DNA of 44,962 nucleotides from an uncultured Muribaculaceae bacterium (GTDB lineage Bacteria > Bacteroidota > Bacteroidia > Bacteroidales > Muribaculaceae), in contig CAJOFH010000020.1 of the NCBI GenBank assembly GCA_905233845.1, positions 1 through 44,962 of the forward strand. Direction: 5' to 3'. This document shows, one piece after another, positions 27,260 to 36,566 of this stretch (position 1 is its first letter; each line of letters starts with the position of its first letter). The position numbers and the translations under genes were made by a program. The notes beneath the pieces were generated by a model. That model was given only the letters and a program-made list of their open reading frames with translations. It searched no databases and was not told the DNA's origin.

Positions 27260-27299
27260 ACAAATATAAGTTTATCCAATCTAATAACATAACTCCAAA

Positions 27300-27431
27300 A
27301 ACACCCTAAATATTGTGTCGACTATTAATCATTGGAAAACATAGCAAATGATGCATGGGGAGGGTGTTGCAATACAGTAGACCTCCTTGATATTCCAAGT
27401 GGTGCAAGTCGGCAATTCACCACACTTTTTT
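27300..27431 (+). ncRNA. Possible small structured RNA ending in a terminator-like hairpin
   Basis: Complementary segments: AACACCCT (27300-27307) with AGGGTGTT (27361-27368), GGAGG (27359-27363) with CCTCC (27382-27386), which would compete for the same bases, and GTGGTG (27399-27404) with CACCAC (27418-27423) followed by T6 at 27426-27431. No promoter was found for it, so it may instead be a relic or a regulatory leader. Confidence 0.3.
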
Positions 27432-27473
27432 GATGCGTTTTTTCATTATTGTCGCAAAAATAGCACTTTTTAT

Positions 27474-27504
27474 TTGGTTGTTTAAGAAAAAAAAACTAAA
27501 TTTG
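27474..27504 (+). promoter_or_regulatory. Bacteroidota-type promoter for the YARHG gene
   Basis: TTG at 27474-27476, 20 nt spacer, TAAATTTG at 27497-27504, about 48 nt before the ATG. Confidence 0.75.
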
Positions 27505-27552
27505 CGCAAAATAATCACATTCTACTATTAACCCTTTTAAACAAAAAGATTT

Positions 27553-27951
27553 ATGAGATTTAACAAAAAACTTAGTGCATTTATTGTAATGCTTTTTTTG
27601 GGTGCTATGGCAACCCAAGTGATTGCTCAACCATCTATTCCACGTCGTCACAAAACGACTAAAAGAGCTAGAGTCTACCGAGGCGGCAACGTAGTATGGG
27701 GTACTCAGTATGACTGGCTCAGCACTCGCTACGCTACATGGGATGACATTGCCTACAAAGATCCAGGTCAAATCCGCGTGCTTAAAAACTCTATTTATGC
27801 ACGTCATGGACGCATATTCAAAGATTCCAACCTGCGTGCTTACTTCAACAGCCAGTGGTGGTATAACGGATATCGTTCCGAGGTATCTCCAGGCGAATTC
27901 AATGCCTACGAGAAAGCCAACATCGCCTTCTTGAAGAAATACGAACGATAA
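27553..27951 (+). CDS. Secreted YARHG-domain protein
   Basis: A 132-residue exported protein with a signal peptide ending at VIAQ (about residue 24). The YARHG domain fills the C-terminal half: SIYARHGRIF, then the aromatic stretch YFNSQWWYNGY, then NAYEKANIAFL. YARHG domains occur in extracellular or periplasmic proteins and are thought to bind cell-wall peptides or sugars. It is followed after 18 nt by an M15 peptidase lipoprotein, so the pair probably acts together on the envelope. Confidence 0.88.
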   Translation: MRFNKKLSAFIVMLFLGAMATQVIAQPSIPRRHKTTKRARVYRGGNVVWGTQYDWLSTRYATWDDIAYKDPGQIRVLKNSIYARHGRIFKDSNLRAYFNSQWWYNGYRSEVSPGEFNAYEKANIAFLKKYER

Positions 27952-27969
27952 CTTCGCAAACTCAAGATT

Positions 27970-28908
27970 ATGAGAAAACTGAGAAAAAACATTGCTGCAG
28001 GCCTTGTGCTTGCAGCTTTGTGTTGTGCTATTACCTGCACATTAATGTCGTGCAAGCATGCTAATGCCACGTCGAGCAAGAACAATGCGGTATCTATTGA
28101 CAACACCACATCAGCAGCAACATCAGAGACCGTAAATGAAAGCCCCAGCGAACAATCGCAACTATCTGGCGACAACTCCATCCCCAAGGGAGCAAGAATC
28201 TTGATGAACGCATACCCCAACTTCGTCAAAGGATATAAGAACGGCAAACTTGTGATGAGCGACGGTTCAACCATCGTCTACGATGATGGACGAAAAAAAT
28301 CGTTCGTCCAGCTACTCGACGAGACCGATCCAGAGGACATGTTCCTTTTCAATTATGACCTCAAATCCTGGACTCCAAGCAACAAGATGAATGATGCAGG
28401 ACGCAGTCGTTGCGAGGCTCTTTTTAAAAAGATGTATGGCAGCTCGGCAGCCGAAGTGGGCAGAACACTTGTACCCGTGCGATGGCCTTTTGGCAAAGCC
28501 ACCAATGGTGGAGGCGTTGACATGAGCACCAAGACGGTGAAGTTCACCAAGGTGAATGGTGCCAACAAGCAACTCGAGAAGGTTGTTGCCGAACTTGAGA
28601 AACACCCTGAATTGCACAAGTATCTTGCGCAGTCGGGATCATTCTATTGGAGACCTGTGCGCGGTGCCAAACGGTTGAGTGCACACTCCTACGGCATGAC
28701 AATCGACATTGGTGTTAAGTATAGCGATTACTGGCGGCATCAGGCCAAGGACGAGAACGCCACTGTAGCCTACCGCAACAAGTATCCACACGAGATTGTG
28801 GAAATCTTTGAGAAACATGGTTTCATCTGGGGAGGCCGCTGGTATCACTACGACACAATGCACTTCGAATACCGCCCCGAAATTCTTATGAATGCAAGTG
28901 GCAAATAA
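27970..28908 (+). CDS. M15-family peptidase lipoprotein (D-Ala-D-Ala carboxypeptidase-like)
   Basis: A 312-residue lipoprotein (lipobox LMSC, cysteine near residue 28) with a serine/threonine-rich linker (about 35-70). The catalytic domain (about 140-305) has the zinc motif SAHSYGMTID and the C-terminal HFEYRPE, whose histidine completes the site; WGGRWYHYDTMHFE is typical of the Peptidase_M15_4 group. It should cut D-amino-acid peptide bonds in peptidoglycan. Co-transcribed with the YARHG gene 18 nt upstream. A terminator-like hairpin follows. Confidence 0.85.
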   Translation: MRKLRKNIAAGLVLAALCCAITCTLMSCKHANATSSKNNAVSIDNTTSAATSETVNESPSEQSQLSGDNSIPKGARILMNAYPNFVKGYKNGKLVMSDGSTIVYDDGRKKSFVQLLDETDPEDMFLFNYDLKSWTPSNKMNDAGRSRCEALFKKMYGSSAAEVGRTLVPVRWPFGKATNGGGVDMSTKTVKFTKVNGANKQLEKVVAELEKHPELHKYLAQSGSFYWRPVRGAKRLSAHSYGMTIDIGVKYSDYWRHQAKDENATVAYRNKYPHEIVEIFEKHGFIWGGRWYHYDTMHFEYRPEILMNASGK

Positions 28909-28937
28909 CCGACACTTTACATAAGTTTTTATTGATT

Positions 28938-28972
28938 ACGCTCAAGCACAACATTGCTTGGGCGTTACTTTT
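28938..28972 (+). terminator. Terminator-like hairpin after the M15 peptidase
   Basis: ACGCTCAAGCA (28938-28948) pairs with TGCTTGGGCGT (28955-28965), 11 bp with one G-U, followed by the T-rich TACTTTTAT. Confidence 0.7.
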
Positions 28973-29053
28973 ATCAACAAACTGCGCAAACGATTGCGCA
29001 AATTTTGTTCTTAGAAAGTATTATATTATTTTTTAATTATTGAATAAATTTAT

Positions 29054-29061
29054 TAATTTTG
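29054..29061 (+). promoter_or_regulatory. Possible -7 box for the alpha-amylase gene
   Basis: TAATTTTG about 70 nt before the start codon. There is no TTG at the right distance, so the match is partial. Confidence 0.3.
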
Positions 29062-29131
29062 GGAGCTACTAATAACATTTCATTATAGCATTAAGAAATT
29101 TATAAACCAACCTTTTCTAAATAAACTTATT

Positions 29132-32100
29132 ATGAAAAAATTTTACCTAATTTTCGCATTGGCGTTACTCATGCCACTGACCACCCTGGCACAAGGATGG
29201 CCAGCTAACTATGGCGGAGTAATGCTGCAGGGTTTCTTCTGGGACAGTTACAAAGAAACCCCTGACTGTAGCCCATTTGGTCCGTGGCAATACCACCAGA
29301 CCAACGACGCTACCGTAACACACCAGCCAGGCTATACTTGGGCAACTATCTATGGTGCTGGATGGACAAGTGGTGAGGAATGGCAGGTACCAGTAACCAC
29401 CTGGGCAAGCCTGCTGGCTCACAAAGACGACATCACCCCTTACATCGACCTGCTGTGGCTGCCTCAAAGCGGCTCGACAGTTGCCGACTCTACTATGGTC
29501 TATTACACCAGCAACGACAACAGTGGTCGTGGCGGAGTAAGGCCTTGGCGCCAAGGCCAGAACTGGGGTTATAGTGATGGATCCTACATCACCAACCCCG
29601 ACTGTATGGGCTTCGTGCCAGTGTTCTATTTCCATCATGGACTCTCCTACGAGTACAATGACCAAGGTCAACTTGTGCCTTGGACCTATACTGACAACGA
29701 GGGCCGCACGTGGACACCAATATCCTACTTCGGCTCCGAGGCTGAACTCCGTGAATTGATTGACACCTACAAGGCCGAAGGCACTGGAGCCATCGAAGAC
29801 GTGGTAGCCAACCACCGTGGCGGCTTAGGCACTTGGGCTGGCGACAAGAACTCCATCGAGTTCCCGACAGAGTGGTATCAAGGCACCTTCTGCCCCAATG
29901 GAGAATTTATCACTTGGAGCAGTGATGACGTGTGCAACGATGACGAGAGTGGTCGTGGCACAGGTAATCCCGACTGCGGTGGCCAAGGCCAATGGGCTCG
30001 CGACATCGACCACCACAGCCCCGTCACCCGCGCCAAAGTACTTAAATTCTTAGACTTCCTGAAGAACAACTTGGGCTACGTGGGATACCGCTATGACTAC
30101 GCCATGGGCTTCGAGGAGAAGCACTTTGCCGAGTACAACACCACTTTGCGCCCAACCTTCAGCGTGGGCGAGTACTGGGGCTCGAAAGGTGACATCTCCA
30201 ATTGGATTCACAAGACCTACATGGAAGGTACCTACCAGAGTGCGGCATTCGACTTCCCATTGCAGAGCGACATCCGCGAGGCTTTCAACTACGGCAACTA
30301 CCGCTATCTAAACGAATCGGGTCTTATCAGCGACCCAGTGCTCAAGCGTTATGCCGTGACATTCCTCGACAACCACGACACTTTCAAGGATCTGCCAACC
30401 GACGGTTCCAACTACAACTGGAGCAACGGCAAACCTTATCAGCACCGCGTTGAGAAGAACATCGTAGAGGCTAACGCCTTCATCCTTGCGATGCCTGGCA
30501 CCCCTTGCTTGTTCTATCCTCACTTCATGCACCCACAGTGGCACAATATCCTGTGCTTGCTCATCAAGGCGCGCCGCACAGCTGGCATCACCAACGAGAG
30601 TGAGCGCTCGGCTGCCGAGCTCAAAGGCAACAACGGTATCCAATGGGTTGTTACCGGTAACAACGGCCAAGTTTGCTTCCAGCTCGGTGACGCCACCGAC
30701 GATGGTTGCCCCGATGGTTTCACCACCGTTTGGGAGAGCACTGAAGTCGACGGCAAGCGCGTGGCTCGCTACAGCATCACCAGCGAACTCTACGACCAGA
30801 TTGAGAATAACGAGAAGAAGAACCTTATCAACGGCTATCCTGTTATCGACCGCAACAGCTGCACCTTCAGCGGCACTATGACCGTTAACGTGAAGCCATC
30901 TAGTGAAGGCTGCATTCTGGCTTACACCCTCGATGGCAAGAACCCAACTCCCAACGACCATATCATTACTGAGGAAACTACTCTCACCATCAACGACAAC
31001 ACCACTCTCAAGGTGGGCGTGATAGTTGACCAAGAAGTTCCCACCTCGTCGATTGTTACACGCCAGTATGTAAAGACTGCGACTACAAGCGACAAGATTA
31101 ACTTCTACGTTCGCGACAACAATGCTCCTTACATTTACGTATATTACTACGACAACAACGGTAACAAGCATGAACCCCTTGGCGGATGGCGTGGCTATCT
31201 CGCATTTGAGAAGGTTCAAGTGGGAGGCATTGACTGGTGGCACGTTCAGATGGACAAGCCCGAGTATCCAGTAAACTTGATTATCAACTGGAATGGCAGT
31301 CAGACACCCGACATCGACGGCATCACCAGCGATGTATTCTACACCGTACAGGAAGGTCAGCCAAATAACGTGACCAACACCTACATGCCAATGATGGAGA
31401 ATCCTAACCTCACCATCGACAAGGTGACTGGATCTTACGAGGGAAGTGTGACAGCTAAGATCGTCTCTTCTTACAGTGGCGCTACTATCGTCTATACCAC
31501 CGATGGCACTGAGCCTACTGCCAGCAGCCCAACTATCGCCAGCGGCGGCCACGTGACATTCAGCACCACCGGCAACCACTATCTGCGTGCCGGTATCCTT
31601 AAGGACGGCGAGGTAATCAACCAGGTGGCTCGCAGCTACTATGTGACTAATGGCCACGGAGATGGCGTGAACATTTACGTCAAGAACATGACAACCAACG
31701 AGGCGCCTCACATCTACGCTAAGGATGCTAACGGACAGGAATTAACTCCATCGTTTGCAGATAAGGGCGAAACGCTCACCGAGACTGCTACCAACTGCGG
31801 CCAGACATGGTACAAGAAGCACTTTGACGAGGTTCCATCGGAATTCCTCTTCATGATTAACGGCAATAAAGACAAATGCGCAACAATCAATGGTCTGGAA
31901 GACGGCAAGGACTACTACTTCTACTACTATCCAGGTGCACACTTTGGCGACACTGGATTCCAACCTGGCTACATCGATGTGACTGCCGACAGCAAGCACA
32001 CAACTACCACTAAGGCTATCACAATCTTCATGTACGACAATGGCAACGACGAATGGGCTAACGGCATTAAGCTCTATCCTTATGTTGGAAGTAGCGACAT

Positions 32101-34186
32101 CTTCTGGAACTGGAACGGCTCATGGGCTGAAGCAGCATTCCCAAGAACCACCTTCGGCAACCAGAGTTGGTTCTACTGCACATTCATGGGCAAGGATAAC
32201 ATTGGTGCTATTGTATTCAACTACAACAATCAGGGTGAGCGCTTCGAGGTGACCAATATCAGCAGCGATGTGTTCATTAAGTTCCCGATTGCCAACGACA
32301 ACTGGTCAACTGGCTCTAATGAGACAAGCAGCTATGCTCAATATCTGCCACAAGTTGAGACTCCACAGGAAGGCAGCAGCGTGACACCAGAGACCGAGAC
32401 CATCATCCCAGACTGCGCTACATCAATGAGAGATCGCCTCTACTTCTACTTCGAGAACGACAGATTCGGATCGCCTTACGCATGGGTTTACAGTGGTACC
32501 AAGACCTTTGGTGAGCATGGCTTCCCAGGAGAGGCTCTTGTTGACGTGGTTGGCACTGCTCCTAATGGAAACCTCGTTTACCTCTGGACTTACCCAGACA
32601 CCAACGAAGAGCCTAGCGACGTAATCTTCACCAACAACGGCCAGAACCAAGTTGGTCCTTTCTCATTCGAGAATGGCGCCTATTACACCACCGATGGCAA
32701 GATTGGTAAGGCACACGACAACTATCAGCCACTTGCCGAAGTAATCCGCTATGGTGATCTGAACCAAGACTACTTCATCAACAATGTCATCACCGCCGTC
32801 TTCACCGACAAGAGCGGAGTGCGCGTGTTTGCTAAGGATGCCGACGAGGCCATACACATGTCGAACAATGACGACAACAAGCCTATTCCTGAGGCTCTTC
32901 AGGGCGAGAACTTCGACCAGAGCAACTGGGTAGAGTTCGTTCTGCCTGCTCAGAGCGCTCTCACTCTTGACGACAAGAGTCTGCTCAACCATACTATCGT
33001 TGGTAAGCTTGTTGACAAGACCAATCCTAAGATTGAGTTGGCTGCCAACCCAATTCCTGACGAGGTGATGAGTTATGTTCCTAACAACTACCTCGTTGCC
33101 AACTTCATGCCACTGGCTAATTCTGACTACTTCTTCGTAGTTCCACAGGCTCAAGAGTACGCTAATCTCAAGTATGCTATATACCAGAATGGCAAGTTTG
33201 TGATGGCTAACCGAAGCGGTAACAACGATTGGGACATCAATCTTGCTGGCGAGGTTAATTTGGCAAGCGAGCAGCCTTACTATGAGGGCACTACTCCACT
33301 TGCCGACCTGTTCGAGGAGAATGGCGTTTATAACATGGAAGTTATCGCCAAGCGCAATAATGATGCTTGGGAGGTTGCAATAATCAACGCTACTAAGATT
33401 GGCATGTTCGAAGAGATTGAGGCCACTCCTCTCGACGAGGTTCTGGCCGAAGGTGTCAACGGCACTGAGTACCTTATCGCCGACGACCTCGCAGTTGTCG
33501 ATGTGGCATCAGCCGAGAACTATGCATTCCTTACCGACGGCAAGGACAACTGGATCAAGGTAGTCTTCGACGATGGTCTCGCAAGTGTCTTCACCGAGGG
33601 CAATATCATCGAGAATAGCACTCTCAAGGGCACATTAAGCGACATTGAGCTGAATCCTTACCTCACAGTTACTGCTGCTCAGGTTGGAACAGCCGAGGTT
33701 GACTACGACATTGAGATAGTTAACCTCAGCGACGTGTTCACACTCAAGCCCAACCAGGTAATTGATGTTGTTGGTTACTGGAATGCTCACGATGGTGCAC
33801 TTCGCGCCTATGCTCCTTCCAACGCTGTTCAAGGCCAAAGCTTGACAGTCAACACCTCTTGGGCTGGCAGCGACATCACTCTCCAGGATGGATCGCTCTA
33901 TGCTGTGCGTGCCGCCATCACTCTGAAGGAGGCTTGGAAGGATGAGCCAAGTGGCATCCACATGATGGATTACACCTATGACTTCCAGAACTACATTGCC
34001 AACGCACTCGACGAGCCAACTAACAACATTCCTACTGGCGTTGAGAATCTGAAACTCGACGGAGTGAAGAACGTTCGTTACTACAACGCTGCCGGTATCG
34101 AGAGCGCTACCCCATTCCAGGGTGTGAACATCGTAGTTATGGAGATGACCGACGGAACCAAGAAGGTTGTGAAAGTGATCAAATAA
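29132..34186 (+). CDS. Giant secreted GH13 alpha-amylase with multiple starch-binding-like modules
   Basis: A 1684-residue exported enzyme that should cut alpha-1,4 links of starch at the cell surface. After the signal peptide (1-21), residues 22 to about 550 are a GH13 barrel with all four regions: DVVANH (223-228), GYRYD with nucleophile D322, VGEYWG with acid/base E347, and FLDNHD with D416. Then come alternating modules: chitobiase-type Ig-like domains at about 575-648 and 758-838, and CBM26-like modules at about 655-748, 845-950, 960-1055 and 1090-1190. Residues about 1200-1600 hold repeated beta-rich domains, probably OB-like. The last 60 residues resemble a T9SS sorting domain. No susCD genes are adjacent. 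It is followed by a strong terminator. Confidence 0.9.
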   Translation: MKKFYLIFALALLMPLTTLAQGWPANYGGVMLQGFFWDSYKETPDCSPFGPWQYHQTNDATVTHQPGYTWATIYGAGWTSGEEWQVPVTTWASLLAHKDDITPYIDLLWLPQSGSTVADSTMVYYTSNDNSGRGGVRPWRQGQNWGYSDGSYITNPDCMGFVPVFYFHHGLSYEYNDQGQLVPWTYTDNEGRTWTPISYFGSEAELRELIDTYKAEGTGAIEDVVANHRGGLGTWAGDKNSIEFPTEWYQGTFCPNGEFITWSSDDVCNDDESGRGTGNPDCGGQGQWARDIDHHSPVTRAKVLKFLDFLKNNLGYVGYRYDYAMGFEEKHFAEYNTTLRPTFSVGEYWGSKGDISNWIHKTYMEGTYQSAAFDFPLQSDIREAFNYGNYRYLNESGLISDPVLKRYAVTFLDNHDTFKDLPTDGSNYNWSNGKPYQHRVEKNIVEANAFILAMPGTPCLFYPHFMHPQWHNILCLLIKARRTAGITNESERSAAELKGNNGIQWVVTGNNGQVCFQLGDATDDGCPDGFTTVWESTEVDGKRVARYSITSELYDQIENNEKKNLINGYPVIDRNSCTFSGTMTVNVKPSSEGCILAYTLDGKNPTPNDHIITEETTLTINDNTTLKVGVIVDQEVPTSSIVTRQYVKTATTSDKINFYVRDNNAPYIYVYYYDNNGNKHEPLGGWRGYLAFEKVQVGGIDWWHVQMDKPEYPVNLIINWNGSQTPDIDGITSDVFYTVQEGQPNNVTNTYMPMMENPNLTIDKVTGSYEGSVTAKIVSSYSGATIVYTTDGTEPTASSPTIASGGHVTFSTTGNHYLRAGILKDGEVINQVARSYYVTNGHGDGVNIYVKNMTTNEAPHIYAKDANGQELTPSFADKGETLTETATNCGQTWYKKHFDEVPSEFLFMINGNKDKCATINGLEDGKDYYFYYYPGAHFGDTGFQPGYIDVTADSKHTTTTKAITIFMYDNGNDEWANGIKLYPYVGSSDIFWNWNGSWAEAAFPRTTFGNQSWFYCTFMGKDNIGAIVFNYNNQGERFEVTNISSDVFIKFPIANDNWSTGSNETSSYAQYLPQVETPQEGSSVTPETETIIPDCATSMRDRLYFYFENDRFGSPYAWVYSGTKTFGEHGFPGEALVDVVGTAPNGNLVYLWTYPDTNEEPSDVIFTNNGQNQVGPFSFENGAYYTTDGKIGKAHDNYQPLAEVIRYGDLNQDYFINNVITAVFTDKSGVRVFAKDADEAIHMSNNDDNKPIPEALQGENFDQSNWVEFVLPAQSALTLDDKSLLNHTIVGKLVDKTNPKIELAANPIPDEVMSYVPNNYLVANFMPLANSDYFFVVPQAQEYANLKYAIYQNGKFVMANRSGNNDWDINLAGEVNLASEQPYYEGTTPLADLFEENGVYNMEVIAKRNNDAWEVAIINATKIGMFEEIEATPLDEVLAEGVNGTEYLIADDLAVVDVASAENYAFLTDGKDNWIKVVFDDGLASVFTEGNIIENSTLKGTLSDIELNPYLTVTAAQVGTAEVDYDIEIVNLSDVFTLKPNQVIDVVGYWNAHDGALRAYAPSNAVQGQSLTVNTSWAGSDITLQDGSLYAVRAAITLKEAWKDEPSGIHMMDYTYDFQNYIANALDEPTNNIPTGVENLKLDGVKNVRYYNAAGIESATPFQGVNIVVMEMTDGTKKVVKVIK

Positions 34187-34213
34187 TCACTTCAAACTTC
34201 TAACCCACACATT

Positions 34214-34248
34214 GAATGCACGCCACTGAACGGCGTGCATTCTTTTTT
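34214..34248 (+). terminator. Strong intrinsic terminator after the alpha-amylase gene
   Basis: A perfect 11-bp stem, GAATGCACGCC (34214-34224) with GGCGTGCATTC (34232-34242), loop ACTGAAC, followed by six T at 34243-34248. Confidence 0.92.
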
Positions 34249-34268
34249 CCCTCATCAATCCGGTGCAG

Positions 34269-34332
34269 TATGTTGCGATGACATCGTGAACTAAAAACTA
34301 AAAAACTAACCTCTAATAACTAATAACTCAAA
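34269..34332. repeat. Second copy of the TATGTTGCGATG composite repeat
   Basis: TATGTTGCGATGACATCG at 34269-34286, followed by an ACTAA/TAATAACT-rich tail, parallel to 7211-7251. Confidence 0.6.
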
Positions 34333-34341
34333 ACTTTTCAT

Positions 34342-34349
34342 TACCTTTG
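34342..34349 (+). promoter_or_regulatory. Candidate -7 box for the prolyl oligopeptidase gene
   Basis: TACCTTTG, about 34 nt before the ATG at 34384. No TTG at the -33 position. Confidence 0.4.
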
Positions 34350-34383
34350 CAAAAACTACTATTCTACTACTAAATAAACTAAC

Positions 34384-36489
34384 ATGAAGAAAACTATCAT
34401 CATGTGCACCGCACTACTCATGGCTGGAGCGGCAACTGCCCAGACCAAAATCAACTACCCAAAGGCAAAGACCGTTGACACTGTCGACGATTATTTCGGC
34501 ACCAAAGTCGCTGACCCATACCGATGGCTCGAGGACGACAACAGCGCCGAGACTGCCGAGTGGGTAAAGGCCGAGAACGAAATCACTCAAGCCTATCTCA
34601 AGAAAATACCATTCCGCGACAAGGTGAAGGCACGTCTCACCGAGCTCGCCAACTATCCCAAGATGGGAACTCCTTTCTATGTCAAAGACAAAATCTATTA
34701 CTTCAAGAACGACGGTTTGCAAAACCAGAGTGTCCTCTACGTCAAGGACCGCCTCGATGGCGAGGAACGCATGGTCTTCGACCCCAACACGCTGAGCAAC
34801 GACGGCACCGTAGCGCTCCAGAGCCTGAATTTCTCGAAGGACGGACGCTATGCTGCCTACACCATCACCCGCAACGGCAGCGACTGGAACGAGATTATCG
34901 TCCACGACCTCCTCACCGACAAGATGCTCGACGACCACATCATTTGGGCGAAGTTCACCGATGCGCAGTGGCTCGGCGACGGCTTCTTCTACAGCGCCTA
35001 CGACAAGCCCGAAGATGCCAAGTCGTCGAAGAACGAGTGGCACAAGGTGATGTACCACAAGCTGGGCACTCCTCAAGAGGACGACTATCTTGAGTACCGA
35101 AGCTACGAAGACCCCTTGCTCTTCCACCAGGTGGGCGTTGACGAGGACGAGCGCTACATCTTCGTTCTCCAGAGCGCTGGCGAGGGCAACGCACTCTACG
35201 TCAAGGACCTCAAGAGCATCAATCCTCACTACGTGAAGCTTGCACAAGACGGTGAGTTCGCCTTCTCGCCCATCGGCGTCGACAACGGCAAGATTTACGT
35301 CATGACCAACCAAAACGCGCCTTGCTACAAGGTGCTCGCCTATGATGCCGAGAACCTCGGACCCAATAACTTCACCGAGTTCATCCCCGAGAAGCAGTGG
35401 GTGCTCAGCGGTATCCAGATGTCGAACCACAAGTTCATCGTCACCTACGACCGCGACGCCAGCAGCCATGCCTACCTCTACGACAAGGACGGCAAGGAGC
35501 TAAAGGAAATCAAGCTCCCCACTCTTGGCTCTGTGGGCTTCAGCTGCAAGAACAAGCGCAGCGAGGTGTTCTACAACTTCACCTCATATACCTTCCCCTC
35601 AACCATCTATAGCTACAATGCCGAGACTGGCGAGTCCACACCGTTCTTCCAGCCTAAGGTAGCCCTCAACCCCGAGGACTACGTCACCGAGCAGGTGTTC
35701 TATCCCAGCAAGGACGGCACTAAGATTCCCATGTTCCTCATCTACAAGAAGGGCATGAAGAAGGACGGCAAGCGGCCAGTCTTCCTCTACGGATACGGCG
35801 GCTTCAACGTGTCGATGAACCCAGGCTTCAGCTATGCGCGCACCCCATTTGCCATGATCGACAAGGGTGGCATCTGCGCCTACACCAACCTGCGTGGCGG
35901 TGGCGAGTATGGCGAGGAGTGGCACAAGGCTGGCACCAAGATGCAGAAGCAGAACGTCTTCGACGACTTCATCGCAGCTGCCGAGTGGCTCATCGCTCAA
36001 GGCTATACCAAGAAGGGCAAAATCGCCTGCAACGGAGGCAGCAACGGAGGTCTCCTCGTGGGTGCTGTTGTCAACCAGCGTCCCGACCTCTGGGGTGCTG
36101 CAGTGCCTCAGGTGGGCGTGATGGATATGCTACGCTACCACCTCTTCACCATCGGCTGGAACTGGGCGCCCGACTATGGCCGCAGCGACGACAGCAAGGA
36201 GATGTTTGAGTACCTCAAGGGCTACTCGCCACTGCACACCATCAAGAACGACGGCACGCCCTATCCTCCCATCATGGTCACCACCAGCGACCACGACGAC
36301 CGCGTAGTGCCCGCTCACTCGTTTAAGTATGCAGCTCAGCTCCAGGCCAGCAACACTGGCAACGCCGTCAAGCTCATCCGCATCGACGTCAACGCAGGCC
36401 ACGGCCACGGCAAGCCCTTGAGCAAAGTCATCGAGGAGTACACCGACATCCAGTCATTCATCATGTACAATCTCGGAGTGAAACCGTAA
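34384..36489 (+). CDS. Prolyl oligopeptidase (S9 family), exported
   Basis: A 701-residue serine peptidase that cuts after proline in short peptides. The signal peptide ends at about residue 20 (GAATA-Q), so it acts in the periplasm. Residues about 25-80 form the N-terminal cap strand typical of S9A, about 80-430 the seven-bladed propeller that limits substrate size, and about 445-701 the alpha/beta-hydrolase domain with NGGSNGG (nucleophile S553), an acid in TSDHDDRVVP and a histidine in NAGHGHGK (H673 or H675). The length is normal for S9A. A LolD-like gene follows after a repeat array. Confidence 0.93.
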   Translation: MKKTIIMCTALLMAGAATAQTKINYPKAKTVDTVDDYFGTKVADPYRWLEDDNSAETAEWVKAENEITQAYLKKIPFRDKVKARLTELANYPKMGTPFYVKDKIYYFKNDGLQNQSVLYVKDRLDGEERMVFDPNTLSNDGTVALQSLNFSKDGRYAAYTITRNGSDWNEIIVHDLLTDKMLDDHIIWAKFTDAQWLGDGFFYSAYDKPEDAKSSKNEWHKVMYHKLGTPQEDDYLEYRSYEDPLLFHQVGVDEDERYIFVLQSAGEGNALYVKDLKSINPHYVKLAQDGEFAFSPIGVDNGKIYVMTNQNAPCYKVLAYDAENLGPNNFTEFIPEKQWVLSGIQMSNHKFIVTYDRDASSHAYLYDKDGKELKEIKLPTLGSVGFSCKNKRSEVFYNFTSYTFPSTIYSYNAETGESTPFFQPKVALNPEDYVTEQVFYPSKDGTKIPMFLIYKKGMKKDGKRPVFLYGYGGFNVSMNPGFSYARTPFAMIDKGGICAYTNLRGGGEYGEEWHKAGTKMQKQNVFDDFIAAAEWLIAQGYTKKGKIACNGGSNGGLLVGAVVNQRPDLWGAAVPQVGVMDMLRYHLFTIGWNWAPDYGRSDDSKEMFEYLKGYSPLHTIKNDGTPYPPIMVTTSDHDDRVVPAHSFKYAAQLQASNTGNAVKLIRIDVNAGHGHGKPLSKVIEEYTDIQSFIMYNLGVKP

Positions 36490-36492
36490 AAT

Positions 36493-36560
36493 CAATGCAT
36501 AATTCATAATGCACAATGCATAATCCCTAGAAAATCTAGAAAAACTAGAACTTCTAGACA
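36493..36560. repeat. ATGCACAAT/TCTAGAA repeat array, copy 1
   Basis: Units of GCATAAT and GCACAAT, then units of TCTAGAA. The 36-nt segment 36505-36540 recurs exactly at 37228-37263 on the other side of the LolD-like gene. Confidence 0.85.
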
Positions 36561-36566
36561 ACTAAC

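Noticed and set aside
30308-31711. Minus-strand 467-residue frame opposite the amylase gene
   Set aside because: A shadow frame: Val/His-rich translation with no recognisable domain, lying across the GH13 and Ig-like coding region.
34414-35469. Minus-strand 351-residue frame opposite the prolyl oligopeptidase gene
   Set aside because: A codon-bias shadow of a well-supported gene; no domain, poor composition.
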